The notes under the pieces: model-generated
Told to the model about the DNA's origin: nothing
Database searches by the model: none
The model's input: only the letters and a program-made list of their open reading frames with translations
Shown: piece after piece, positions 10,728 through 22,196 of the stretch
How the letters are laid out: each line of letters starts with the position of its first letter
Numbering within the stretch: position 1 is the first letter of the stretch
DNA from: Brachymonas denitrificans
Lineage (GTDB): Bacteria > Pseudomonadota > Gammaproteobacteria > Burkholderiales > Burkholderiaceae_C
Direction: 5' to 3'
DNA length: 64,000 bases
Assembly: GCF_907163135.1 (NCBI RefSeq)
Contig: NZ_CAJQUA010000001.1
Span: forward strand, 1,255,001-1,319,000
Position numbers and translations under genes: made by a program

Positions 10728-11693
10728 TCATTCGATGCGGCCGATGCGCTTGAGATCGCCCAGGTTCAACCAGACTGCCACGGCCTTGCCGACGATATGG
10801 TCATCCGGCACGAAGCCCCAGAAGCGGGAGTCGGCCGAGTTGTCGCGGTTGTCGCCCATCACGAAATAATGGCCGGCAGGCACCTTGCAGGTAACGCCCT
10901 CGATACTGTAGCGGCAGCTTTCGCTCTGCGGGAAATTCTCGAGCACCGGAATACCGGCGGGACGGTTGGCATCGATCAGGATGCGGTGCGTGTGCGTACC
11001 CAGCTGTTCCTGGAACTGCTGGTAGTACTGCATGGTGCTCTGGTCGAGATAGTCCGGCAGCGGCGTGTGGTCGATTTCCTTGCCGTTCACCATGAGCTTC
11101 TTGTCGATATAGCTCACCGTATCGCCGGGCAGGCCGACCACGCGCTTGATGTAGTCCACCGTGGGCTTGGGCGGATAGCGGAACACCATCACCTCGCCGC
11201 GCTGCACCGGCTCGCCCTGGGTGATCTTCTTGTTCAGCACCGGCAGGCGCAGGCCCCACTCGTACTTGTTCACCAGGATCAGGTCGCCGATCAGCAGCGA
11301 GGGAATCATGGAGCCCGAGGGAATCTTGAACGGCTCGTAGGCGAACGAGCGCAGCAGGAACACCGCCAGGATCACTGGGAACAGGCCGGCCGTCCAGTCC
11401 AGCCACCAGGGCTGGGCCAGCAGGCGCTCCCTGGTCTGGGCCACATTGACGTTGTCGCCCGTCACGCCCTTGGCGGCCAGGCTGGCTTCGCGCTGGCTCT
11501 GTGCAATCTCGAAATCGGCCGCGGCCTTGCGGCGGTGCGGCTGGAACCAGAATTTCTCGGCGATCCAGTAGACGCCGGTCACGCACACTGCCATGAACAG
11601 CAGCAGCGCCATATTGCCCTCGATGGCACCGAAGTACCAGCCCGCCATGTAGGCGACGAAGCCGCCGAGAACCAATGCAGTCAGAAAAGGCAT
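10728..11693 (-). CDS. lepB: Signal peptidase I
   Basis: A 321-residue inner-membrane serine protease that removes Sec and Tat signal peptides. Hydrophobic helices occupy about residues 4-20 and 28-44, and another (GLFPVILAVFLL) precedes the catalytic part. The nucleophile is in SGSMIPSLL and the general-base lysine in YIKRVVGLPGD; the GHYFVMGDNRDNSADSR box is conserved. The start is at 11693, four bases after the lepA stop, which gives the usual lepA-lepB pair. Confidence 0.96.
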   Translation of the reverse strand: MPFLTALVLGGFVAYMAGWYFGAIEGNMALLLFMAVCVTGVYWIAEKFWFQPHRRKAAADFEIAQSQREASLAAKGVTGDNVNVAQTRERLLAQPWWLDWTAGLFPVILAVFLLRSFAYEPFKIPSGSMIPSLLIGDLILVNKYEWGLRLPVLNKKITQGEPVQRGEVMVFRYPPKPTVDYIKRVVGLPGDTVSYIDKKLMVNGKEIDHTPLPDYLDQSTMQYYQQFQEQLGTHTHRILIDANRPAGIPVLENFPQSESCRYSIEGVTCKVPAGHYFVMGDNRDNSADSRFWGFVPDDHIVGKAVAVWLNLGDLKRIGRIE

Positions 11694-11697
11694 GCGT

Positions 11698-13506
<1,809 letters not shown>

Positions 13507-13736
13507 GAACAGTGAATGGCAGGCCCAGGGGGCAGGATACGTCGGGGGAGCCACACCCCGGCCTGCACCGGTGCCTGTACGGGCGCCGGCGCGGGCAAAG
13601 CATTGAAGGGAAAACAGGGAAGGCTCCGGCCTGCGGCGCGACAGGGCCGGACATGCGCCTTCTTTTTGCAACCCGGTATTTTAGCCGGTTTGCCTGCCCG
13701 ATGGGCAAACCCGCTGCGCTGGCGCATGCCGCCCCA

Positions 13737-15344
13737 TCAGCGCGCTGCCGGCCGGATCATGGTGAACTGGGCAAATTCGCCGCGCTGGAACAGCAGGCTG
13801 GATGCGCGATTGGGTGGCAGCTTGCCCACGGCAGCGGCAAAGCTCGGCACATTGTCCACCTGCTGGTTGCCGATCGCCATGATGATGTCGCCCTGCTGCA
13901 GGCCGGCACGCTCGGCCGGGCTGCCCTGCTCCACCTCCTGCACCAGCACGCCGCCCTTGCCACGCAACTGCTGGCGCTGTTGCGCCGAAATCTCGGCCAC
14001 GTTCAGGCCCAGCGACTTGATGGCCGCGGCGCCAGGCAGCTTCTCGCCGTTCTGACCCAGCAGGCTGCGCGGGGTGGCGTCATCCTCGGCCTTGGCGATG
14101 GTGATGCTCAAGTCCTTGCTACTGCCGTTGCGCAGCACGGTGATGGTGGCCGCGGTCCCCGGCTTGGTCTCGCCCACCAGGCGCGGCAGATCGGAGGTGC
14201 GTGCGATGGTGTTGCCGTTGAATCTGGTGATGATGTCGCCCGGCTGCACACCCGCCTTCTCGGCGGGCGAACCCGCTTCCACGCCACGCACCAGCGCGCC
14301 CGCTTCCTTGTCCAGACCCATGGATTCGGCCACATCCTTGCCCACGGCGCCGATCTGCACGCCGATACGGCCGCGCGTCACGGTGCCGGTGGCGCGCAGC
14401 TGGTCGGCAATCCGCACCGCCTCGTCGATCGGGATCGAGAAGGAGATGCCCATGAAGCCGCCCGAGCGCGAGTAGATCTGGCTGTTGATGCCAACCACCT
14501 CGCCCTGCATGTTGATCAGCGGGCCGCCGGAGTTGCCGGGGTTGATCGCCACGTCGGTCTGGATGAAGGGCAGGTAGTCTCCGGTGTCGCGCTGCATGGC
14601 ACTGACGATGCCGGCGGTGACGGTGTTTTCCAGGCCGAAGGGCGAACCGATGGCCATCACCCACTGGCCCACCTTGAGCGTGTCGACCTTGCCGATGCGC
14701 ACGGCAGGCAGGTCCTTGCCGTCGATCTTGACCACCGCCACATCGGTGCGCACGTCCTTGCCCACAACCTTGGCGCGGAATTCGCGCTTGTCGGGCAGGG
14801 TCACGAGCAGGTCATCGGCACCATCCACCACATGGGCGTTGGTCATGATGTAGCCGTCTGCCGACAGGATGAAGCCCGAGCCCACGCCGGTGGGACGCTC
14901 CTCGCCCCCATCGGGCGCCGGAGTGCCGCGACGCGGATGGCCATCCGGCAGCGGCACGCCGAAGAACTTGCGCAGCAGCTCTTCCATCTGCTCTTCGGGG
15001 GTGCCGCCACCACCCAGACGCGAGGTACGCACCTTTTCCATGGTGCGGATGTTGACCACGGACGGTCCGACGCGCTCCACCAGCGGCGTGAAATCAGGCA
15101 GGCCGGTAACCAGCGGGGCCGCCGGTGTGGCGGACTGGTTGATGGCAATGGGTGGCGTGGCCAGCGGCTGCGAGGCACTGGCTGCCGGAGCCGCAGGTTT
15201 TCCGTCTGCCGCCGGCTTGCAACCTGCCACACCCGCAGCCAGCATCACGGCCACGGTGGCGGCTGCCGTCAGGCGCCAGGGGGCACGGCCGGCACGCGCT
15301 GCTGCAGGGGCTTCGGAATCAGGAGAACGGAAACGGGAGAACAT
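13737..15344 (-). CDS. mucD: DegP/MucD-type periplasmic serine protease with two PDZ domains
   Basis: A 535-residue trypsin-like envelope protease of the DegP/DegQ/MucD group that degrades or refolds damaged envelope proteins. The triad is readable: His in TNAHVVDG, Asp in RTDVAVVKID and Ser in NPGNSGGPL. Two PDZ domains follow (about residues 310-400 and 420-530). The N-terminus has an arginine-rich start, a hydrophobic segment and a VAGC lipobox at about residues 39-42, so it may be lipid-anchored, not soluble. It ends the rpoE-rseA-rseB-mucD operon, the standard sigma-E stress unit. degQ is an alternative symbol. Confidence 0.92.
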   Translation of the reverse strand: MFSRFRSPDSEAPAAARAGRAPWRLTAAATVAVMLAAGVAGCKPAADGKPAAPAASASQPLATPPIAINQSATPAAPLVTGLPDFTPLVERVGPSVVNIRTMEKVRTSRLGGGGTPEEQMEELLRKFFGVPLPDGHPRRGTPAPDGGEERPTGVGSGFILSADGYIMTNAHVVDGADDLLVTLPDKREFRAKVVGKDVRTDVAVVKIDGKDLPAVRIGKVDTLKVGQWVMAIGSPFGLENTVTAGIVSAMQRDTGDYLPFIQTDVAINPGNSGGPLINMQGEVVGINSQIYSRSGGFMGISFSIPIDEAVRIADQLRATGTVTRGRIGVQIGAVGKDVAESMGLDKEAGALVRGVEAGSPAEKAGVQPGDIITRFNGNTIARTSDLPRLVGETKPGTAATITVLRNGSSKDLSITIAKAEDDATPRSLLGQNGEKLPGAAAIKSLGLNVAEISAQQRQQLRGKGGVLVQEVEQGSPAERAGLQQGDIIMAIGNQQVDNVPSFAAAVGKLPPNRASSLLFQRGEFAQFTMIRPAAR

Positions 15345-15474
15345 GGCGGAAACCTCAGGTCGGATCAGGGACTGCTGCACGCAGAGCCGCATGCACGGCC
15401 ATCTGTCGCATCGCAGCATATGGTGCCACGAGGGCACGCAATCAAGATGTAAGCACGTGCTGTGGCCCTCCGGC

Positions 15475-16602
15475 TCAGCGCGGGCTGCGTTGCAGGTTGT
15501 CCAGCAGCTGTTGCAATGCTGCGGGAGGCACTTCGCCCACCGCCGTGACCTGCTGCCCGGCGATGGCCTGGCTGCGGATGCTGGTGGCGCCCTTGCTGTG
15601 TACGGCCGGCGGCCCTGCTGCGGCGCCCTCCCACAGGAACAGCGAGATGCTGCTGAGTCCGTCGGACAGCACGCATTGCGTCACGGTCGCGGCGGTCTGA
15701 TTGGAGGCGGCACCGCTGCGCGCTGCAGGATCGGCATCCACCACCGGCCCCAGGCCGCCAGCGCGACGCGCATAGCAATGCGTTACAAAATACCCGGGCA
15801 AGGGCTTGCGCAAGCTCCAGCCCTGCTGCTGCAGGCTGGTGGTGCGCAAGGCGGCCTGCTGCACGCGGTAGCCCGCGGTTTCCTTCATCATGCCTTCCAG
15901 CAGCGCATAGGACAGCGGCGCCTGAATCTGCAGGTCGGAAAATGCCACCTCCCGCAGCACCTCGGCCTGTGCAGGCTGGGCGCCGGCCGGCAGCATCTGC
16001 CATTTCAGCAGCAGGCCGGTCTTCTGGTCACTCCAGAAACGGTAGGCATAACGCAGTCCATCCACCGGAACGAAGGCCACCACGTCGGCCAGATGGTTGG
16101 CGACCCGCTCCTGACCCAGAGAGCTGGCGCGATAGTGACGCGCGGCTTCTGCCAGCTGGTTCTCCGCCAGTGGCATCATGCCCGGGAACAGCGTGGTCTG
16201 GCGCGGCATGTTGGTGCGGATGCGCACTTCCTTGCGATCGCGCAGGAAGATGTGCACCGCATAGTCGGTCCGGAAAATGCTGCGCGGCGTGCCCGACAGA
16301 TTGTCGACGCGCTCGATCTGCCGGCCATCACGCACCGCATGCCAGACCCGTGCACTGCGCAGATTGCCGCGCTCGCCGGACAGCGCCAGCGTGCCGGCAT
16401 AGGACTGCTGCCGCGCAGCCTGCTGCCAGCGCTGCAGCCACTGCTGCGCCGAGCGGCTTGCCACTGCCTGCTCATTGGCGGCCTGTGCCGGCTGAAACCC
16501 GGTTGCGGCCGGCAGGGTCCACACCAGCAGGCCCGCGCCCAACGCGGCAGCGCCCATCGCCACGCGCAGCAATCCACGACGTATCCGGCCTGTCAATTTC
16601 AT
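15475..16602 (-). CDS. rseB: Sigma-E regulatory protein RseB/MucB
   Basis: A periplasmic protein of about 375 residues with a Tat/Sec-like signal (MKLTGRIRRGLLR then a hydrophobic stretch). RseB binds the periplasmic part of the anti-sigma factor RseA and shields it from proteolysis until lipid or lipopolysaccharide signals arrive. Recognisable parts are WLQRWQQAARQQSYAGTLA, IERVDNLSG and the FVPVDGLRYAYRFW region. Start choice is uncertain: ATG at 16602 (GGAG very close) or 16614; both lie at or within the end of rseA. Confidence 0.88.
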   Translation of the reverse strand: MKLTGRIRRGLLRVAMGAAALGAGLLVWTLPAATGFQPAQAANEQAVASRSAQQWLQRWQQAARQQSYAGTLALSGERGNLRSARVWHAVRDGRQIERVDNLSGTPRSIFRTDYAVHIFLRDRKEVRIRTNMPRQTTLFPGMMPLAENQLAEAARHYRASSLGQERVANHLADVVAFVPVDGLRYAYRFWSDQKTGLLLKWQMLPAGAQPAQAEVLREVAFSDLQIQAPLSYALLEGMMKETAGYRVQQAALRTTSLQQQGWSLRKPLPGYFVTHCYARRAGGLGPVVDADPAARSGAASNQTAATVTQCVLSDGLSSISLFLWEGAAAGPPAVHSKGATSIRSQAIAGQQVTAVGEVPPAALQQLLDNLQRSPR

Positions 16603-16618
16603 CTCTCCATCCATGGGC

Positions 16619-17344
16619 TTAACGCACATCGAGCGAAGCCACGGTCAGTTCCGGCAACAGCGACTGGCCGCCGACCTGCGCATGAGCGGCCAGCATTTCC
16701 TCCAGTTGCGTCTCGGGCAGCGATCCTGCGTCCGCAACAACTGCCTGGACCGGCAGCTCCGCCTGTGCCAGCGGCTGCTCTGGCGCAGGTGTTTGCTGTG
16801 CCAGCAATGCCATGCTGCCGTTCTGGTGCTGCAGCGTCAGCACATTCCACCCCAGCAGGGCCACCGCCGCCACGGAGGCGAAACCGGCTGCCAGCTTCCA
16901 GCGCCAGATGCCGTCGTTGGCCGGCTCGCGGCCCGTATCGAAACGGTCGATGCGTTGCGGCACCGGGGCTTGTTGCACTGCGGGCGGCTGCACCGGTTCT
17001 GCCGGAGACACTTCCTGCGCCCCGGGCCTCTCGGCCAGCACCTCCTCGTTCATGCTGGCCACGCGTGTCTGCGCCAGCGCCTGCTGCAAGCCCGCCATCC
17101 ATGCCGGCGTCTCCACCGGCAGGGCCGTCTGCACCAGTTCATCGGCATGCGACTGGCGCAGCATGTCGCCGGCCAGATGCCAGTGCTGCCAGGCCATGCG
17201 GCCCGCGCCATCGCTGTCCAACCAGTCCAGCAGTTGCGCTTCTTCCACCCCGTCGGGCAGGGTTTCGCCGTCCATCCAGGCGGACAGGGCCTGCGCCATT
17301 GCTGCAGGATCAGGGGTCTGTGTTGTCCTGGCTGTCATGTTCAT
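16619..17344 (-). CDS. rseA: Anti-sigma-E factor RseA/MucA
   Basis: A 241-residue single-pass inner-membrane protein that holds the sigma factor at the membrane. The N-terminal cytoplasmic domain (residues 15-95, with LSAWMDGE and WQHWHLAGDMLR) is the sigma-binding domain. A membrane helix lies at about residues 148-166 (AAGFASVAAVALLGW), and the C-terminal part is periplasmic and glutamine/proline-rich. It follows rpoE by six bases and precedes rseB, so the order of regulator genes is canonical. Confidence 0.9.
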   Translation of the reverse strand: MNMTARTTQTPDPAAMAQALSAWMDGETLPDGVEEAQLLDWLDSDGAGRMAWQHWHLAGDMLRQSHADELVQTALPVETPAWMAGLQQALAQTRVASMNEEVLAERPGAQEVSPAEPVQPPAVQQAPVPQRIDRFDTGREPANDGIWRWKLAAGFASVAAVALLGWNVLTLQHQNGSMALLAQQTPAPEQPLAQAELPVQAVVADAGSLPETQLEEMLAAHAQVGGQSLLPELTVASLDVR

Positions 17345-17350
17345 TCCTCG

Positions 17351-17995
17351 TTACCAGCGCTTGCCGCTACGGTTCTCCAGCATGGGCCGCAGCTTGCCTG
17401 CCACCGCCTCGCGCGCCCGGAAGATGCGCGAACGCACCGTGCCGATCGGGCACTGCATCAGTTCGGCGATTTCTTCGTAGCTCATGCCGTCGATCTCGCG
17501 CAGGGTGATGGCCCGGCGCAACTCCTCGGGCAAGGCGTCGATCGCCTCGTTCACGGCGTGGGCGATTTCCTTGGCTGCGTAGATCGCCTCGGGGGTTTCC
17601 TGGGTAGTTGGTTCGTTCTGACGCAGAAAAGTTTCGTCGTCGTCTTCGCTGCTGCCACTCAACGCCGCATCGCTCAGCGTCGGATTGCGCTTCATGTCCA
17701 GCAGGGCCTTGCGCGCGGTGTTCATGGCGATGCGGTGCAGCCAGGTATAGAACTGCGCGTCCCCCCGGAACTGGTGCAGCGCGCGATAGGCACGGATGAA
17801 GGTTTCCTGCGTGATGTCGGGCACGGCATCCACGTCGCGCACCATGCGTGCCACCAGGCGCTCCACCCGCTTCTGGTACTTGAGCACCAGCAGTTCGAAG
17901 GCCTTCTGCTCCCCGGCGAGCGTGCGCTGCACCAGCTGCCAGTCGACCTGGCGGTCGGCCGGCATGGTGTCGGGGACGGCGGGCTTGTCGCTCAT
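17351..17995 (-). CDS. rpoE: RNA polymerase sigma-E factor (RpoE/AlgU type)
   Basis: A 214-residue ECF sigma factor directing transcription of envelope-stress genes. Region 2 includes DITQETFIRAYRALHQFRGDA, followed by the FYTWLHRIAMNTAR stretch; region 4 has LPEELRRAITLREIDGMSYEEIAE and CPIGTVRSRIFRARE. An acidic, serine-rich linker of about 35 residues separates them. The ATG at 17995 overlaps the stop of the upstream small membrane protein gene (ATGA). Downstream rseA, rseB and mucD complete the operon. Confidence 0.96.
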   Translation of the reverse strand: MSDKPAVPDTMPADRQVDWQLVQRTLAGEQKAFELLVLKYQKRVERLVARMVRDVDAVPDITQETFIRAYRALHQFRGDAQFYTWLHRIAMNTARKALLDMKRNPTLSDAALSGSSEDDDETFLRQNEPTTQETPEAIYAAKEIAHAVNEAIDALPEELRRAITLREIDGMSYEEIAELMQCPIGTVRSRIFRAREAVAGKLRPMLENRSGKRW

Positions 17996-18519
17996 GCGGA
18001 CAACTCCGGAGACGGCACCGATGCCCGTCCCTGCTGCTGTTGCTCCCAGACCAGGGCCTGACGCAGGCCCTGCCAGGCAGCGGGACTGGCCGAGCGCCGG
18101 GCCCATACCCAGCATGGGCGGCGGGGGGTGCCTGCTGCCACGGCCGTGGCTTCAACCGGCCGCAGGTGCAGCAGCACGGCGGACTGGAGATCGAGCGTGA
18201 TGGTGCACTGCCAGCGCGGGGCGTCGTGCGGGGAAAAACCGTCTGCCACCTGGCGCAACTGCCAGTGCTCACCCGTCCACACCAGCCAGCCACGGGCCAG
18301 CGCGTGCCACCAGTATCGGCCGAGCACGGCGGCGAGGGCCAGCCAGAGCCAGGCCACGCCCCAAGTCACTTTCAGAAAGGGAGAATGGAAATCCTGCTGC
18401 CAGCGCCAGAGCAGCAGCATGCCGGCGCCGGCCAGCAAGGCCAGAAACAAGGCGGCCGCAGGAATCCGGTGTTCCGCAAGGGGAAACCGGACCGCCGGCG
18501 GCCGTCGGTGCTGGCTCAT
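17992..18519 (-). CDS. Small membrane protein of unknown function (YgfX/CptA-like context)
   Basis: A 175-residue protein with two adjacent hydrophobic segments (about residues 20-38 and 50-67) and a soluble C-terminal half rich in Trp. Size and topology resemble the YgfX/CptA family, but I see no decisive motif, so function is not assigned. It lies between fabF (46 bp upstream) and rpoE, whose start overlaps its stop, so it is probably transcribed with the sigma-E operon. Such a gene at this position is common in related genomes. Confidence 0.7.
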   Translation of the reverse strand: MSQHRRPPAVRFPLAEHRIPAAALFLALLAGAGMLLLWRWQQDFHSPFLKVTWGVAWLWLALAAVLGRYWWHALARGWLVWTGEHWQLRQVADGFSPHDAPRWQCTITLDLQSAVLLHLRPVEATAVAAGTPRRPCWVWARRSASPAAWQGLRQALVWEQQQQGRASVPSPELSA

Positions 18520-18565
18520 GAGTCAGCCTGTGCCGGCAATGCCGGCCAGCAAGCAGTGACGTGCA

Positions 18566-19810
18566 TCAGACGCGCTTGAACACCAGCGTGCCGTTGGTGC
18601 CGCCAAAGCCGAAGTTGTTCTTCATGGCCACGTCGATCTTCATGTCGCGCGCGGTGTTGGCGCAGAAGTCCAGGTCGCAGTCCGGATCCTGCTCGAAGAT
18701 GTTGATCGTCGGCGGAGCCTTCTGGTGATGCAGGGCCAGCACGGTGAACACGCTCTCGATGCCGCCGGCACCGCCCAGCAGGTGGCCGGTCATGCTCTTG
18801 GTGGAGCTGACCACCATGTTCTTGGCGTGATCGCCCAGCGCTGCCTTGATGGCGTTGCATTCGTTCACGTCACCCAGCGGCGTGGAGGTGCCGTGTGCAT
18901 TGAGGTAGTCCACCGCATCGGCGTTGAGGCCGGCATTGGCCAGAGCGGCCACCATGGCCCGGCGCGGGCCATCCATGTTGGGGGCCGTCATGTGGCCGGC
19001 GTCGGCGCTCATGCCGAAACCTGCCACTTCAGCATAGATTCTGGCGCCGCGCGCCTTGGCGTGCTCGTACTCTTCCAGCACCATGATGCCGGCACCCTCG
19101 CCCAGGACGAAACCGTCGCGGTCCTTGTCCCAGGGACGGCTGGCGGTGGCCGGATCGTTGTTGCGGGTGGACAGTGCGCGCATGGCGGCAAAACCCCCGA
19201 TGCCCAGCGGAGACACGGTGGACTCGGAGCCACCGGCAATTACCACGTCGGCGTCGCCGTATTCGATCAGGCGGGCGCCCTGGCCGATGGAATGCAGGCC
19301 GGTGGTACAGGCGGTGACGATGGCCAGGTTCGGGCCCTTGTAGCCGAAGCGCATGGACACATGGCCCGCCACCATGTTGGTGATGGAAGCCGGCACGAAG
19401 AACGGCGTGATGCGGCGCGCGCCACGTGCCATGTATTCGGCATGGGTGTTTTCGATCAGCGGCAGGCCGCCGATGCCGGAACCGATCACGCAACCGATGC
19501 GCTCGGCCACCTCGGGCGCCAGCGCCTCGCCGAACGGCAGGCCGGCGTCTTCCACCGCCTGCTGCGCGGCAGCCAGGCCGTAGTGGATGAAGGTATCCAT
19601 GGTGCGGGCTTCCTTGGTGGAGACGTATTTCTCCAGCTCGAAACCCTTCACTTCGCCAGCGATCTGGCATGCCATGGCGGAGGCGTCGAAGCGGGTGATC
19701 TTGTCAATACCGGAGCGGCCGGCGAGCAGGTTGGCCCACGCTTCGCTCACGGTATTGCCCACAGGGGACACACACCCCAGGCCAGTAACGACAACGCGAC
19801 GACGGGTCAT
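18566..19810 (-). CDS. fabF: Beta-ketoacyl-ACP synthase II
   Basis: A 414-residue condensing enzyme that extends acyl-ACP with malonyl-ACP. The thiolase-fold signature is complete: catalytic Cys in VTACTTGLHS (about residue 165), His in NAHGTSTPLGD (about 305) and His in SMTGHLLGGAGG (about 342); the C-terminus NNFGFGGTNGTL is typical. Last of the fatty-acid genes, 266 bp after acpP. An in-frame ATG five codons upstream exists, but MTRRRVVVTGLG is the usual start. Confidence 0.97.
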   Translation of the reverse strand: MTRRRVVVTGLGCVSPVGNTVSEAWANLLAGRSGIDKITRFDASAMACQIAGEVKGFELEKYVSTKEARTMDTFIHYGLAAAQQAVEDAGLPFGEALAPEVAERIGCVIGSGIGGLPLIENTHAEYMARGARRITPFFVPASITNMVAGHVSMRFGYKGPNLAIVTACTTGLHSIGQGARLIEYGDADVVIAGGSESTVSPLGIGGFAAMRALSTRNNDPATASRPWDKDRDGFVLGEGAGIMVLEEYEHAKARGARIYAEVAGFGMSADAGHMTAPNMDGPRRAMVAALANAGLNADAVDYLNAHGTSTPLGDVNECNAIKAALGDHAKNMVVSSTKSMTGHLLGGAGGIESVFTVLALHHQKAPPTINIFEQDPDCDLDFCANTARDMKIDVAMKNNFGFGGTNGTLVFKRV

Positions 19811-20076
19811 GGCAATTCTCAATCAGTAGACTGGCCGCACCCGGCTGCAGGGGCAACACGCGGCGTACGGACAGGAGCAGATAAACAGCAAACACGCGCA
19901 CCCGAGCGACCGGCCTTGTTGCGAGGTCTGCTCAGATGCTGCATTTCAGGAAAAGGGAACAAGGGGCGCCGACTTGCATCGCGCACCCCATATGCCAATA
20001 GCCGGCAGAACCGGCTCGGCAGGATTCCGGCCTGCGGCCTTCCGAAAGAAAGGCCGCGGCACCGGACAACGCGCGC

Positions 20077-20355
<279 letters not shown>

Positions 20356-20434
20356 CTAGCCGTTTGCCGGTGGTTTTCGCAGACTGCTTGCATATCGATG
20401 CTGCATCCTGCCCCGCCGGCACGGCGCTATCTTA

Positions 20435-21181
20435 TCAGGCCATGAACATGCCGCCGTTGACGTGCAGCTCCTGCCCCGTAATGTAACCTGCCTGCGGCGA
20501 GGCGAGGAAGGCGACCGCATGGGCGATGTCCTGCGGGCTGCCCAGATGACCCAGCGGAATCTGGCCCAGCAGCGCCTTCTGCTGCTCTTCGCCCAGTTCG
20601 GCCGTCATGTCGGTGGCGATGAAACCCGGTGCCACGCAGTTGACCGTGATGTTGCGGCTGCCCAGTTCGCGCGCCAGGGCACGCGTCATGCCGGCCACGC
20701 CGGCCTTGGCGGCCGCATAGTTGGCCTGGCCGGGGTTGCCGGCAGCGCCCACCACACTGGTGATGCTGATGATGCGGCCGTAGCGCTGCTTCATCATCGG
20801 CTTGATGGCGGCGCGGCTGACGCGGAACACGGCCTTGAGGTTGGTGTCCAGCACGGCATCCCAGTCCTCGTCCTTGAGGCGCATGGCAAGCATGTCGCGC
20901 GTGATGCCGGCGTTGTTGACCACCACGTGCAGACCGCCCTGTTCCTTGATGATCCCGTCCATCAGTGCTTCGACAGCCGGCAGGTCATTGACGTTGACGC
21001 AGGCGCCCTTGCAGCCTTCCCAGGCAGACAGGGCCTGGCTGATCTTCTCTGCGCCGGCTTCGCTGGTGGCGGTGCCGATCACGCGGAAGCCGTTTTCGGC
21101 CAGTTGCCGGGCAATCGCGGCACCAATGCCGCGGGAAGCGCCGGTGACCAGGGCCACCTGCGGAGTCGTGTTTGTCGTCAT
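20435..21181 (-). CDS. fabG: 3-oxoacyl-ACP reductase
   Basis: A 248-residue short-chain dehydrogenase that reduces beta-ketoacyl-ACP with NADPH. TGASRGIGAAIA at about residue 13 is the cofactor motif, NNAGITRD near 90 the structural motif, and the catalytic Ser, Tyr and Lys are in SITSVVG and YAAAKAG. The end HVNGGMFM is typical of FabG. It lies 19 bp after fabD and 118 bp before acpP. Confidence 0.97.
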   Translation of the reverse strand: MTTNTTPQVALVTGASRGIGAAIARQLAENGFRVIGTATSEAGAEKISQALSAWEGCKGACVNVNDLPAVEALMDGIIKEQGGLHVVVNNAGITRDMLAMRLKDEDWDAVLDTNLKAVFRVSRAAIKPMMKQRYGRIISITSVVGAAGNPGQANYAAAKAGVAGMTRALARELGSRNITVNCVAPGFIATDMTAELGEEQQKALLGQIPLGHLGSPQDIAHAVAFLASPQAGYITGQELHVNGGMFMA

Positions 21182-21200
21182 CGTTTGTCCTTGATCAGGT

Positions 21201-22142
21201 TCAGGCCAGTTGGGCCTTGGCATCGGCCAGGCTGGCCGGGTCGAAAACGGCAGCGCTGACCAGCGCGGGATCGATGCGCTTGTTCATGCCGGACAGCACC
21301 TTGCCCGGGCCGCACTCTACCACGTGCGTGATGCCGCGGGCCGCAATTGCCTGCACGCATTCCACCCAGCGCACCGGGCCGAAGGCCTGGCGGTACAGGG
21401 CATCACGGATGCGCTCGGGATCGGTCTCGACCGCCACATCGATGTTGTTGACCACCGGGATCTGCGGTGCAGACAGATGGGTTTCGGCCAGCTTGTGCTT
21501 GAGCTTTTCGGCCGCCGGCTTCATCAGGCTGGAGTGGAACGGCGCCGACACGGGCAGCGGCAGCGCGCGCTTGGCGCCCAAGGCCTTCAGCACTTCGCAG
21601 GCCTTCTCGACGCCAGCCTTGCTACCGGCGATCACGGTCTGTGCGGTGTCGTTGAAGTTGACGGCTTCGGCCACTTCACCCGGCATGTCGTTCATCGCGG
21701 CCGCGCAGCCTTCGATCACCTTGTCGGCCGGCAGGCCCAGGATGGCCGCCATGGCGCCGGTACCCACCGGCACCGCTTCCTGCATGGCCTGGGCACGGAA
21801 ACGCACCAGCGGTGCCGCCTGCGCCAAGGTCAGCACGCCGGATGCCACCAGGGCGGAATACTCACCCAGCGAGTGGCCGGCCACCACGGCAGGCTCGGCG
21901 CCACCTTCGGCCAGCCAGGCGCGGTAGGCGGCCACACCAGCCACCAGCATCACGGGCTGGGTGTTGGTGGTGAGGGCCAGCGCCTCTTTCGGGCCTTCGT
22001 GGATCAGCCTGGCGACGTCCTCGCCGAGGGCATCGGACGCTTCCTGCAGGGTTTGCTGGACAACGGGATGGTCGCCCCAGGCATCAAGCATGCCGACAGA
22101 CTGGGAGCCCTGACCGGGAAACACGAAGGCGAATTGGGTCAT
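21201..22142 (-). CDS. fabD: Malonyl-CoA:ACP transacylase
   Basis: A 313-residue enzyme that moves malonyl from CoA to AcpP. FVFPGQGSQSVGM opens the protein, the nucleophile serine is in GHSLGEYSAL (about residue 94) and the partner histidine in the VSAPFHSSLM segment (about 200). It is 54 bp after fabH and 19 bp before fabG in the compact fab operon. Confidence 0.97.
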   Translation of the reverse strand: MTQFAFVFPGQGSQSVGMLDAWGDHPVVQQTLQEASDALGEDVARLIHEGPKEALALTTNTQPVMLVAGVAAYRAWLAEGGAEPAVVAGHSLGEYSALVASGVLTLAQAAPLVRFRAQAMQEAVPVGTGAMAAILGLPADKVIEGCAAAMNDMPGEVAEAVNFNDTAQTVIAGSKAGVEKACEVLKALGAKRALPLPVSAPFHSSLMKPAAEKLKHKLAETHLSAPQIPVVNNIDVAVETDPERIRDALYRQAFGPVRWVECVQAIAARGITHVVECGPGKVLSGMNKRIDPALVSAAVFDPASLADAKAQLA

Positions 22143-22196
22143 GATGGTAGAGAAAAAGAGTAATCAGGAAATGCGGAGCCGGCTAGCGCCCGCCTG

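Noticed and set aside
20034-20057. GCGGCCTT / AAGGCCGC hairpin after acpP as terminator
   Set aside because: No U-tract follows it on the minus strand; fabF lies downstream in the same direction, so an attenuator or mRNA stabiliser is as likely.
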